From Chitinophagales bacterium (GTDB lineage Bacteria > Bacteroidota > Bacteroidia > Chitinophagales > Chitinophagaceae): a DNA stretch of 64,000 nucleotides. Location: positions 124,001-188,000 of the forward strand of contig JAAFIK010000001.1 of assembly GCA_013298665.1 (NCBI GenBank), in the 5' to 3' direction. A program made the translations under genes and the position numbers. Position 1 is the stretch's first letter. Each line of letters opens with the position of its first letter. Under the pieces are notes generated by a model. It did no database searches, was not told where the DNA came from, and saw only the letters and a list, made by a program, of their open reading frames with translations. Below are positions 52,317 to 60,995 of this stretch, piece after piece.

Positions 52317-55300
52317 ATGTCTGTAACAAAATCAGTAGCTGCTAAACGTATCAATTTCGGTAAAGTTGAACTTTTGGCGGAAACCCCAGATTTGCTCGGT
52401 ATCCAGATTCAATCGTTTAAGGACTTCTTTCAGTTGGAGACTACGCCTGATAAGCGTAATGTGGAAGGTCTTTTCCGTGTGTTCAAGGAGAATTTTCCGA
52501 TCACTGATACGCGCAACATCTTTGTTCTTGAATTTCTTGACTATTTTGTTGATCCGCCACGTTATACGATTGATGAGTGTATTGAGCGTGGTCTGACTTA
52601 CGCTGTACCCCTGAAAGCGAAACTGCGGCTGAGTTGTAATGACGAGGAACACGTTGATTTCCAGACGATTGTACAGGATGTGTTCCTGGGTAATATTCCT
52701 TATATGACGCCCCGTGGTACTTTTGTGATCAATGGTGCTGAGCGTGTGGTGGTATCACAGCTTCACCGCTCTCCGGGTGTATTCTTTGGGCAGTCTACCC
52801 ATCCCAACGGTACAAAAATTTACTCTGCGCGTGTGATCCCGTTCAAGGGTGCGTGGATGGAGTTTGCTACAGATATCAACAACGTGATGTATGCGTATAT
52901 TGACCGGAAGAAGAAATTCCCGGTAACCACGCTGCTGCGTTCTATTGGTTTTGAGACGGATAAGGATATTCTTGAGCTCTTTGGCATGGCCGATGAGGTA
53001 AAGGCGGATAAGAAGAACCTGGCTGCCTGTATCGGTAAGCGTCTTGCTGCCCGTGTACTGCGTACCTGGGTGGAAGACTTTGTGGATGAGGATACGGGTG
53101 AAGTGGTATCGCTGGAAAGGAATGAGGTGGTACTGGAAAGGGATACTTATCTTGATGAAGAGAATACGCAGATGATCCTTGATATGGAGGTGAAGAGCGT
53201 ATTTATCCAGAAGGAAGAGGTGAGTGGTGATTATGCGATCATCTACAATACGCTGAACAAGGATACGAGTAACAGTGAGCTTGAAGCAGTTCAGCACATC
53301 TACAAGCAACTGCGTGGTGCCGACGCGCCTGACAATGAGACTGCGCGTGGCATTATTGACAAACTGTTTTTCAGTGAAAAGCGTTATGATCTTGGTGAAG
53401 TGGGCCGTTACAAGATCAACCGCAGACTGGGTATGGAATACCCCCTTACCAAGAAGGTACTGACAAAGGAAGATATCATTTCGATCATCAAATACTTAGT
53501 ATTGCTCACGAATGGTAAATCGGAGATCGATGATATCGATCACCTGAGTAACCGTCGTGTACGTACGGTGGGTGAACAACTGTATGCCCAGTTTGGTGTG
53601 GGTCTGGCGCGTATGGCGCGTACGATCCGTGAACGTATGAATGTTCGCGACAATGAGGTATTTACGCCCGTTGACCTGATCAATGCGCGTACACTGTCTT
53701 CCGTAATCAACTCTTTCTTTGGTACGTCGCAGTTGTCGCAGTTCCTTGACCAGACCAATCCTCTTTCTGAGATCACGCACAAGCGTCGTATCTCCGCACT
53801 CGGGCCCGGTGGTTTGAGCAGGGAAAGGGCAGGTTTTGAGGTACGTGACGTACACTATTCGCATTATGGCCGTCTTTGTACGATCGAAACGCCGGAGGGG
53901 CCGAATATTGGTCTGATCTCCACGCTTTGTGTACACGCCAAGATCAATGATATGGGCTTTATCGAAACGCCATACCGTAAGGTGGATGCCGGTAAGGTGG
54001 ATATGAAACGTGTGGTTTTTCTTAGTGCGGAAGAAGAGGATAACAAAAAAATTGCCCAGGCGAATGTTAATATTGATGATAAAGGTAATTTCATAGAGGA
54101 TAAAATCAAGAGCCGCCAGACTGGTGATTTCCCCATCCTTGAAAAAGCAGATGTGGAGTTTATGGATGTGGCACCGAACCAGATTGTGGGACTTAGTGCA
54201 TCGCTTATCCCGTTCCTGGAGCATGATGATGCGAACCGTGCCCTGATGGGATCAAACATGCAACGCCAGGCTGTACCCCTTATCCGTCCACAGGCGCCCA
54301 TCGTGGGTACCGGGCTTGAAGGCAAGGCTGCGCGTGATGCAAGGATCCAGATTCATGCTGAAGGGGATGGTGTGGTTGAGTTTGTAGATGCAAATGAAAT
54401 TCATGTGCGTTACAAGCGTAATGAGATACAGCAATTGGTAAGTTTTGAAGACGATCTGATCATATACAAGCTTACCAAGTTTGTACGTACGAACCAGGAG
54501 ACTTGTATCAACCTGCGTCCTGCGGTATTGAAAGGGCAGAAAGTGTCTGAGGGCGACTTCCTCACGGAAGGGTATGCTACCAAAGATGGTGAACTGGCGC
54601 TTGGCCGCAACCTTAAAGTGGCTTTCATGCCATGGAAAGGGTACAATTTTGAGGATGCCATTGTGATCAGCGAAAAAGTAGCGCGTGAAGACTTGTTTAC
54701 GTCTATCCACATCAGCGAATTTGAACTTGAAGTTCGCGATACCAAACTGGGTGAAGAGGAATTGACCCCGGATATTCCGAATGTGAGTGAAGAGGCGACC
54801 AAGGATCTTGACCAGAACGGTATCATCCGTATTGGTGCGCACATCAAGGAGGGCGATATCATCATCGGTAAAATTACACCGAAGGGTGAGAGTGATCCTA
54901 CGCCGGAAGAAAAACTGCTGCGGGCCATTTTTGGTGATAAGGCCGGAGATGCAAAAGATGCTTCGATGAAGGCACCGAGTGGTACTGAGGGTGTGGTGAT
55001 CAACAAAAAATTGTTCCAGCGCGCGAAGAAGGATAAGAATGCAAAGGTTCGTGAAAAAGCGGCGCTGGAGAAGATTGAGAAAACGCATGAGAAGAACGAG
55101 GGAGACATTAAGGAATTGCTGCTGAATAAACTGCAAACCTTACTGAAGGATAAAACGAGTGCGGGTGTAACGAATAATTTTGGTGAGGTACTGATTGGTA
55201 AGGATGCTAAGTTCAATCCGAAGAACCTCAGCAATATCGATTACCTGAATGTGAATCCGCTGGGCTGGACAGGTGATGCCAAAACGGATGACCTGATCAA

Positions 55301-56126
55301 TATCCTGCTGCACAACTTCACCATCAAATACAATGAAGAACTGGGTCGCTACAAGCGCGAGAAGTTCAACATCTCTATTGGTGATGAATTACCTGCGGGT
55401 GTATTGAAACTGGCAAAAGTATACCTGGCGGTTAAGCGTAAGCTTAAAGTGGGTGATAAGATGGCAGGGCGCCATGGTAATAAAGGTATTGTGGCCAAGA
55501 TCGTGCGCCATGAGGACATGCCTTTCCTGGAAGATGGAACGCCGGTGGATATTGTACTGAACCCGCTTGGCGTACCGAGCCGTATGAATCTCGGACAGAT
55601 TTATGAAACGGTACTTGGCTGGGCTGGTGAGAAACTGGGTTGTCGTTTTGCCACACCTATATTTGATGGTGCTTCGGTGGAAGAGATTGCCAATCACATT
55701 AAAGATGCGGGGTTGCCCAGTTTTGGCCACACCTACCTTTATGATGGGGAAACGGGTGAACGCTTTGACCAGAAAGCGACTGTGGGTATCATTTATATGA
55801 TTAAACTCCATCACATGGTGGATGATAAGATGCACGCCCGTTCAATCGGTCCGTACAGTCTCATTACGCAGCAGCCGCTTGGTGGTAAGGCACAGTTTGG
55901 TGGTCAGCGTTTTGGTGAGATGGAAGTGTGGGCACTGGAGGCTTATGGTGCTGCCAACATCCTGCAGGAACTGCTTACGCTCAAGTCTGATGATATCATC
56001 GGAAGGGCGAAAACATACGAAGCAATTGTTAAGGGTGATAATATCCCCAAAGCAGGTGTGCCTGAGTCGTTTAATGTACTCGTGCATGAGCTTCGTGGTC
56101 TGGGTCTTGATCTGCAATTTGATTAA
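52317..56126 (+). CDS. rpoB: DNA-directed RNA polymerase beta subunit
   Basis: 1269-residue, full-length Bacteroidota RpoB that forms half of the polymerase catalytic cleft. Hallmarks include [99 protein letters not shown], and the C-terminal [20 protein letters not shown], ending LGLDLQFD. The positions equivalent to rifampicin-resistance residues D516, H526 and S531 are the sensitive type. The gene stands alone: no rplJL upstream and no rpoC downstream, which is unusual. A strong terminator follows. Confidence 0.98.
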   Translation: MSVTKSVAAKRINFGKVELLAETPDLLGIQIQSFKDFFQLETTPDKRNVEGLFRVFKENFPITDTRNIFVLEFLDYFVDPPRYTIDECIERGLTYAVPLKAKLRLSCNDEEHVDFQTIVQDVFLGNIPYMTPRGTFVINGAERVVVSQLHRSPGVFFGQSTHPNGTKIYSARVIPFKGAWMEFATDINNVMYAYIDRKKKFPVTTLLRSIGFETDKDILELFGMADEVKADKKNLAACIGKRLAARVLRTWVEDFVDEDTGEVVSLERNEVVLERDTYLDEENTQMILDMEVKSVFIQKEEVSGDYAIIYNTLNKDTSNSELEAVQHIYKQLRGADAPDNETARGIIDKLFFSEKRYDLGEVGRYKINRRLGMEYPLTKKVLTKEDIISIIKYLVLLTNGKSEIDDIDHLSNRRVRTVGEQLYAQFGVGLARMARTIRERMNVRDNEVFTPVDLINARTLSSVINSFFGTSQLSQFLDQTNPLSEITHKRRISALGPGGLSRERAGFEVRDVHYSHYGRLCTIETPEGPNIGLISTLCVHAKINDMGFIETPYRKVDAGKVDMKRVVFLSAEEEDNKKIAQANVNIDDKGNFIEDKIKSRQTGDFPILEKADVEFMDVAPNQIVGLSASLIPFLEHDDANRALMGSNMQRQAVPLIRPQAPIVGTGLEGKAARDARIQIHAEGDGVVEFVDANEIHVRYKRNEIQQLVSFEDDLIIYKLTKFVRTNQETCINLRPAVLKGQKVSEGDFLTEGYATKDGELALGRNLKVAFMPWKGYNFEDAIVISEKVAREDLFTSIHISEFELEVRDTKLGEEELTPDIPNVSEEATKDLDQNGIIRIGAHIKEGDIIIGKITPKGESDPTPEEKLLRAIFGDKAGDAKDASMKAPSGTEGVVINKKLFQRAKKDKNAKVREKAALEKIEKTHEKNEGDIKELLLNKLQTLLKDKTSAGVTNNFGEVLIGKDAKFNPKNLSNIDYLNVNPLGWTGDAKTDDLINILLHNFTIKYNEELGRYKREKFNISIGDELPAGVLKLAKVYLAVKRKLKVGDKMAGRHGNKGIVAKIVRHEDMPFLEDGTPVDIVLNPLGVPSRMNLGQIYETVLGWAGEKLGCRFATPIFDGASVEEIANHIKDAGLPSFGHTYLYDGETGERFDQKATVGIIYMIKLHHMVDDKMHARSIGPYSLITQQPLGGKAQFGGQRFGEMEVWALEAYGAANILQELLTLKSDDIIGRAKTYEAIVKGDNIPKAGVPESFNVLVHELRGLGLDLQFD

Positions 56127-56149
56127 CCGTTACGACGGCGATATAGTTG

Positions 56150-56180
56150 AGAGGTCTTCCTTTGGGAGGCCTCTTTTTTT
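56150..56180 (+). terminator. Intrinsic terminator of rpoB
   Basis: AGAGGTCTTCC pairs with GGGAGGCCTCT (with G-T wobbles) around a short TTT loop, followed by seven T. It lies 24 bp after the rpoB stop, so transcription is predicted to end before any further gene. Confidence 0.85.
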
Positions 56181-56211
56181 GCTTTGGGTTAGCTGCGATT
56201 TGACGGGACAA

Positions 56212-56420
56212 TTAAACCCGGAATTTGCAATAGAAAATCTATTGCAAGCCGAAATTCCTGCAAACACGGGCATTTCCTCGATTTTTCTTCTCATCGTAGG
56301 AATTGCTGCGCTTTCAAAGAAAAACCTTGCGGGAATATTCACAATGCCGACCTGGCGGTACCCGTCTTTATTGGACTTTAAACTTTCATAACGATTTCTA
56401 CTGCAAAATCCGGATTAAAC
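56212..56420 (+). repeat. MITE-like dispersed repeat (copy B, downstream of rpoB)
   Basis: About 209 bp, starting TTAAACCCGGAATTTGCAAT and ending ACTGCAAAATCCGGATTAAA. The ends are imperfect inverted repeats of about 28 bp: TTTGCAATAGAAAATC at one end matches TTTGCAGTAGAAATCG read from the other. It shares interior blocks with copy A but is about 45 bp longer. No open reading frame for a transposase is present. Confidence 0.7.
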
Positions 56421-56426
56421 CCGGAA

Positions 56427-56523
56427 TTAACGATTGATGGGCAGCGCATATGTTACCCCCAGGGGTTTATTGCTGCATAGTCGCCTGTTGTCTATAATAA
56501 TACCACCCTTTCAGGCTTCGGGT
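56427..56523 (+). repeat. REP-like intergenic element (copy 2)
   Basis: Starts TTAACGATTG, then TTACCCCCAGGGGTTTATTG and CTATAATAATACCACCCTTT. It aligns with the element at 38517-38610 over about 90 bp with scattered differences. It lies directly next to MITE-like copy B. Confidence 0.7.
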
Positions 56524-56628
56524 TGGCTTTATTAGCTGTTTGCTATAATAGCATCATCCTTCTTTCGCCGCCAGCAGCGCCGTGGTAAATTTGCTACTGC
56601 ACGATTTGGGTTGAAGGGAGAACCGGTT

Positions 56629-57594
56629 TTATTGCTGAACAAAGGTGAAGGGTTGTTTGATTAATTGCCTGACGGTGCGGTTTTCGGCCATGGCGGGTTG
56701 CCAACGCGGGCTTTTCCTGATGGCATCCAGCGCGATTTTATCAAATACGGGATGGAAGGGATTGATGATGGCAATATCTGTAAGTTCACCGCTTTCGCAG
56801 ATGGTAAAGACGACTTCAATGACTACGGTTCCGAGTTCAGAAAATTCATACCCTTCCGGCCATCTTATTTTGCTTTCAATGTATTTCTTCCATGCGAGAC
56901 TTGTACTTTGTTCAGTGCTTTCGTTGTTTGTTGCACTGTCGCAGGGTATGGCATTACCCTTTGCATCAAAGTAGGTGCAGGATAGTTTTGTGCCTCCTGT
57001 ATCATAGCGTATGCTGGCGCAGGGCAGGCCACTGCTGTCGAAATAATTCCATTGTCCGCTTTTTTTCTGCTTGAGTGTATGCCCTGTAGCGGCGATTGTG
57101 CCATTGTCGTGCCAGCTTATGCTGGTCCGGATACTGTCGTTCAGCACGGTGATGGAGTCGCTGAGGTATCCGTTGGAATACCAGAATAGTGCTGTGCCGG
57201 TAAGCTTATCACCTGAGAATACTGATGAGTCGGACAGGAGACCATTGTGGTGAAACGACAGGTGGATGCCTTCTTTTTTGTTCATACTGTACCTGCCGGT
57301 GGAGGACAGTACGCCGTTGGCATGATAAAATTCAAAATGGCCATTGCGGATGGTGGTACTACTGTCTGCAAACAGTCCGGACATTTGCAGACGTTTGGCG
57401 TAGATATAATAATCGCGCCTGAACCAGCCACTATCTGTTTTGTCCACAACGGCATAGTATGTGGCATTAACGGGTTCAGCGGGCATCCATCTGTGGTTGT
57501 AAAACATTTCCCTGTGCTGGGCATGGAGTGTGGTGCAGCAAATTTGAAAAACAGTTGCCAACAGGCAAATACGGATAAAAGGGCTGGCGGTCAT
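56629..57594 (-). CDS. Exported MORN-like repeat protein with TonB C-terminal domain
   Basis: 321-residue exported protein with a signal peptide (about 1-26, CTTLHAQ). Residues about 60-200 are short MORN/YwqK-like repeats (GHFEFYHANGVLSSTGRYS, GIHLSFHHNGLLSDSSVFSG, WHDNGTIAATGH). A TonB C-terminal domain (about 235-321) follows, with SKIRWPEGYEFSELGTVVIE and KIALDAIRKSPRWQPAMAEN. Such proteins are thought to act in the periplasm; the partner is unknown. The ATG at 57594 is preferred to a start at 57657. Confidence 0.82.
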   Translation of the reverse strand: MTASPFIRICLLATVFQICCTTLHAQHREMFYNHRWMPAEPVNATYYAVVDKTDSGWFRRDYYIYAKRLQMSGLFADSSTTIRNGHFEFYHANGVLSSTGRYSMNKKEGIHLSFHHNGLLSDSSVFSGDKLTGTALFWYSNGYLSDSITVLNDSIRTSISWHDNGTIAATGHTLKQKKSGQWNYFDSSGLPCASIRYDTGGTKLSCTYFDAKGNAIPCDSATNNESTEQSTSLAWKKYIESKIRWPEGYEFSELGTVVIEVVFTICESGELTDIAIINPFHPVFDKIALDAIRKSPRWQPAMAENRTVRQLIKQPFTFVQQ

Positions 57595-57710
57595 ACGATC
57601 ATTCAAATAATGGCTGCAAAGGTATAGATTTTCGCCGGAAAGCGTTTTTCGGGTCACATGAGAACGTCCGGATTCCAGCGTACGTGGTACTCAGCGGCGG
57701 AAGATTCCTT

Positions 57711-57718
57711 TATCTTTG
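57711..57718 (+). promoter_or_regulatory. Candidate -7 promoter element for the SUI1 gene
   Basis: TATCTTTG exactly matches TAnnTTTG and lies 22 bp before the start codon. No clear upstream TTTG at standard distance. Confidence 0.45.
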
Positions 57719-57740
57719 CTGACCAATCAACAGCAAGGTT

Positions 57741-58085
57741 ATGCCATCAAGAAAACTTAATGCATTCAGCGCTTTGGTGTATTCTACAGACCCTGATTTT
57801 AAACCGGATGTGGCGGATACCACCGAACAAACGACGCTGCCGCCGGCCAAGCAGGTATTGCGGGTACGGTTAGAAACGAAACACCGGGGTGGTAAATTGG
57901 TTAGCCTGGTGGCCGGTTTTGTGGGTACAACGGCTGACCGGGAACTGCTCGGTAAACAGCTCAAAACAGCTTGCGGTACGGGTGGCTCGGTTAAGGATGG
58001 TGAAATACTGGTGCAGGGTGATCACCGGGATAAGCTGGTACAATGGCTGCTGAAGAATGGGTATACCGGTACGAAAAAGGGTTGA
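57741..58085 (+). CDS. SUI1/eIF1-like translation factor (YciH family)
   Basis: 114-residue cytosolic protein. The SUI1 domain (about 35-112) has VRLETKHRGGKLVSLVAGFV, LGKQLKTACGTGGSVKDG and EILVQGDHRDKLVQWLLKNG. Bacterial YciH-like proteins bind the ribosome and affect start-codon selection under some conditions; the exact role is uncertain. It is divergent from the TonB/MORN gene. Confidence 0.92.
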   Translation: MPSRKLNAFSALVYSTDPDFKPDVADTTEQTTLPPAKQVLRVRLETKHRGGKLVSLVAGFVGTTADRELLGKQLKTACGTGGSVKDGEILVQGDHRDKLVQWLLKNGYTGTKKG

Positions 58086-58182
58086 GGGGGGGATATAATG
58101 TGGTGACAAATACGGAAAACCGTTAATATGCAAAAAACTCGTATTTTTTTGCGTAGCTTTACATCTTCTACATTACCTGACG

Positions 58183-58569
58183 ATGGTATCACAAATTTCC
58201 GAAGGGGTTAAAATCACGGTAGAGACATACTACCAACCGGATTACAGCAACCCTGTAAGCAGTGAGTTTATGTTTGCCTACCGGATCACCATTGAGAATA
58301 ATAATATTTTCCCCATCAAATTACTGAGCAGGCATTGGTTTATTTTTGACAGCAATGGAAGTTTGCGTGAGACTGAAGGAGAAGGCGTGGTGGGTGTACA
58401 ACCGCAGATCAATCCCGGGGAACATTATCAGTATGTGAGCGGCTGTAACCTGCGTACGGAGATTGGAAAGATGTACGGGACTTATACCATGGAAAACATC
58501 AGTAACAAAAAGACCTTTACGGTAAGCATTCCTGCTTTTGAGATGAGTGCACCTTTTAAAATGAATTGA
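58183..58569 (+). CDS. apaG: ApaG domain protein
   Basis: 128-residue ApaG protein, the usual length. It has ISEGVKITVETYYQPDYSNP, then FMFAYRITIENNNIFPIKLL and a VVGVQPQINPGEHYQYVSGC region, ending TVSIPAFEMSAPFKMN. It forms a fibronectin-like beta-sandwich; the link to magnesium/cobalt efflux in other bacteria is genetic and its molecular job is unclear. A candidate -7 element TAGCTTTA lies at 58154-58161. Confidence 0.93.
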   Translation: MVSQISEGVKITVETYYQPDYSNPVSSEFMFAYRITIENNNIFPIKLLSRHWFIFDSNGSLRETEGEGVVGVQPQINPGEHYQYVSGCNLRTEIGKMYGTYTMENISNKKTFTVSIPAFEMSAPFKMN

Positions 58570-58643
58570 TTCAACCTGGCATGCCACGGCTGCCGGCTTC
58601 ATAACAAGCTGCCCTTTCGCAGATCGGGCAACAAAACCATAAC

Positions 58644-59741
58644 ATGGCAAAAGTAACGTTTGACAACAGCAACAATGAGTTTTTTCAGTCCCTGAAGTCT
58701 TCTGTGGATGAGTATTTTGAGACCAATCAACTTAAGAAAACCGGCAACTGGAAACTGCACCTCAAGACGATCATCCTGATCAGTGCAGCGATTGTTTTGT
58801 ACAGCAGTCTGTTGTTTTTGCAAATACCTGCCCTGCCTGCTCTCGTGATGTGTGGTTTACTGGGGTTTACCTTTGCGTCTATCGGGTTCAGTGTCATGCA
58901 CGACGGTTGTCATGGCAGCTACAGCAGTAAGCCCTGGGTCAATGAAATGATGGGTTTTACATTGAACCTGCTGGGGAGCATTTCTTTTTTCTGGAAGCAA
59001 AAGCACAATATTATCCATCATACGTATACGAATGTGGATGGTATTGACGATGATATTGCAAAGAGTCCGGTTATCCGTCAGTGTGAAACCCAGAAATGGG
59101 TGCCTGCTCACCGGGTACAGCATCTTTACCTGCCGATGGTTTACGGGATTACCAGCATTGCCTGGCTTTTCATCATGGATTATGTAAAATATTTTACACG
59201 GGATATCAGTGGTACGCCAGCCTGGAAGATGAACCTGAAGAACCATATTGTTTTCTGGCTCACAAAAATCGGGTATATCGCTTTTTATATGGTTATTCCG
59301 GCGATTATGCTTGGTTTCTGGCCGTGGTTTGCCGGTTTTGTAGTGATGCATGTGGTAATGGGGATTACACTGGCTCTTGTTTTCCAGTTGGCGCATGTGG
59401 TGGAACATTGCGAGTTTGAAACGGCTGGTGATGAACCCAGGCAGATCGATTCTGCATGGGCGGTGTACCAACTGCGTACAACTGCAAATTTTGCGATGAA
59501 AAACAAGGTGATTTCATGGTTTGTTGGCGGGCTGAATTTTCAGGTGGAACACCACCTTTTTCCAAGGATCAGTCATGTGCATTATCCTGCCATCAGTAAG
59601 ATTCTGATGCGTAAATGCAAGGAGTTTAATATGCCTTATCATTATTACGATACCATGAGTGCTGCGATAGCCTCGCACTGGCGGTTTATGAAGTACCTGG
59701 GTAAGAAACCTGCTGAACTGGTATTGGCTAAGGCTGCCTGA
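58644..59741 (+). CDS. Membrane fatty acid (acyl-CoA/lipid) desaturase
   Basis: 365-residue integral membrane di-iron desaturase. Histidine boxes are MHDGCHGSYSS, KHNIIHHTYTNVDGIDDD and NFQVEHHLFPRISHVHYP. The third box, with Gln in place of the first His, is typical of front-end (delta-6/delta-5 type) and related desaturases. Transmembrane pairs lie at about 45-85 and 180-235. Regioselectivity and electron donor are not deducible. The gene starts 74 bp after apaG and converges on gldB. Confidence 0.92.
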   Translation: MAKVTFDNSNNEFFQSLKSSVDEYFETNQLKKTGNWKLHLKTIILISAAIVLYSSLLFLQIPALPALVMCGLLGFTFASIGFSVMHDGCHGSYSSKPWVNEMMGFTLNLLGSISFFWKQKHNIIHHTYTNVDGIDDDIAKSPVIRQCETQKWVPAHRVQHLYLPMVYGITSIAWLFIMDYVKYFTRDISGTPAWKMNLKNHIVFWLTKIGYIAFYMVIPAIMLGFWPWFAGFVVMHVVMGITLALVFQLAHVVEHCEFETAGDEPRQIDSAWAVYQLRTTANFAMKNKVISWFVGGLNFQVEHHLFPRISHVHYPAISKILMRKCKEFNMPYHYYDTMSAAIASHWRFMKYLGKKPAELVLAKAA

Positions 59742-59777
59742 TCAGTTTTCAGCAGGCTGGTCAGCTTCAATAACTTA

Positions 59778-60788
59778 TCAGGGTTTGTATCTGGCTTCCT
59801 GAAAAATGGCATCGGGGTCTTTTTGCAATAAATCCCTGAGGGTTGTATTGCCGTGATTTGCCATAAATTTTTTTACAATCTGCCATCCTGCAAAGGCTCC
59901 GATATTGCCCGGAGCGCCTTCGCCCAGTTCCTGTGTTTTGGGTGATTTGCCAATGTAGTCTTTAATGATGTTCTTGTCTGTGGTCTGGAGAAGCCCGTTT
60001 TGTACAAAGAGGCTCCATATTTGTGCTTCGTGGGCATAGCAATCTTTTAACTGCGCTGCTGTATAACGGATCAGGCGGTATTCTTCTGTTTTGGGGAGTA
60101 GTTTACTGAGGATGAACATTTTTTTGCCTTGCTGAACCATTTGCTGAACCAGGCTCATGTCTTCATTGGGGTCTTTGTTCATATCGTCTATCACCAGTTC
60201 CATACAGTTTACGGGAATCATATCGGGTTCAAAATGCGCTGCAATATAAGCAGGATAGGTTTGCTGTACCAGGTCATTTTGATAAAAAAGGGCTTCTTTG
60301 CCGAGGTGGTGCTGGAGGCCTATAAAAAAGGTATTGGCGGAGAGGATATCTCCAAAGCCATCGAGTGGGCCGACGTAAGTAATCAATTTTTCGGGTGCTT
60401 TATACCCGGGAAAATAGTGTTTGAGGTATTGCAAGGCAGTACGGGTGTTTTTTTCATACGTAGTAAAGTTGCTGAAGATGCGTTGTACGGAATCGTTGAC
60501 GGTTGTATAGCTGCTGATAAAATGCCGGGTATAGGCCGCTGCGGAATCGTCGTTCCATTGCGGATCGGCACCGAGGAGTTTGACCATGAAAAATGGCATG
60601 AAGTCGGGGTAGGTGGCGTTGAGTTTTGCCAGTTCGGCCGTCATGCGGGTGGTATCGCTTTTGAAAAAATCCTGCTCGAAGCGGCGGACATTGAGGTTGA
60701 CAGTAACACCGGATATGTCGGGGGTATCATTATTACTGCAACCCATGGCCAGGGAAAGAACCAACAGAAAACCCGTTAATACACGCAT
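59778..60788 (-). CDS. gldB: Gliding motility lipoprotein GldB-like
   Basis: 336-residue predicted lipoprotein with lipobox LAMGC (Cys17). It resembles GldB: NLNVRRFEQDFFKSDTTRMT, then an LNATYPDFMPFFM segment, and near the end GEGAPGNIGAFAGWQIVKKF. GldB is required for gliding in Flavobacterium johnsoniae and is also found in non-gliding species, so motility is not proven here. It is divergent from nadE, a gene order I recall near gldB in other Bacteroidota. The ATG at 60788 is preferred to a start at 60821. Confidence 0.85.
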   Translation of the reverse strand: MRVLTGFLLVLSLAMGCSNNDTPDISGVTVNLNVRRFEQDFFKSDTTRMTAELAKLNATYPDFMPFFMVKLLGADPQWNDDSAAAYTRHFISSYTTVNDSVQRIFSNFTTYEKNTRTALQYLKHYFPGYKAPEKLITYVGPLDGFGDILSANTFFIGLQHHLGKEALFYQNDLVQQTYPAYIAAHFEPDMIPVNCMELVIDDMNKDPNEDMSLVQQMVQQGKKMFILSKLLPKTEEYRLIRYTAAQLKDCYAHEAQIWSLFVQNGLLQTTDKNIIKDYIGKSPKTQELGEGAPGNIGAFAGWQIVKKFMANHGNTTLRDLLQKDPDAIFQEARYKP

Positions 60789-60995
60789 ATGCTTTTTATT
60801 TTTTTTATGGTATACTACCAAATTACGCTTAATTGGTGATGCTTTCCTGCAAAGGCAGTATTACCAATTGACCTTCCGCATGGCGGGATCGATTTTCAAA
60901 GCTGCTTTCCGGCGAACTTTTCAAGTTGAATTGGTATAACTTTACAAAGAAATACAATAAAAATTTAACCGGCCTGTTAAAGTCGGTCATTGGTT

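Larger units (their letters stand above)
56127..56628 (+). other. Intergenic region after rpoB with terminator and two repeat elements
   Basis: 502 bp without a gene. It holds the rpoB terminator, MITE-like repeat copy B and REP-like copy 2, in that order. No fragment of rpoC was recognised. Confidence 0.6.

Noticed and set aside
54252-55136. Long minus-strand open frame within rpoB
   Set aside because: It is opposite highly conserved rpoB motifs and lacks any family signature.
52317-56126. A second, antibiotic-resistant rpoB
   Set aside because: The rifampicin region keeps the sensitive-type residues ([20 protein letters not shown]), so no resistance function is suggested; a spare copy cannot be excluded from the window alone.
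59742-59777. Terminator between the desaturase gene and gldB
   Set aside because: No stem with a T run could be found in the 36-bp gap.
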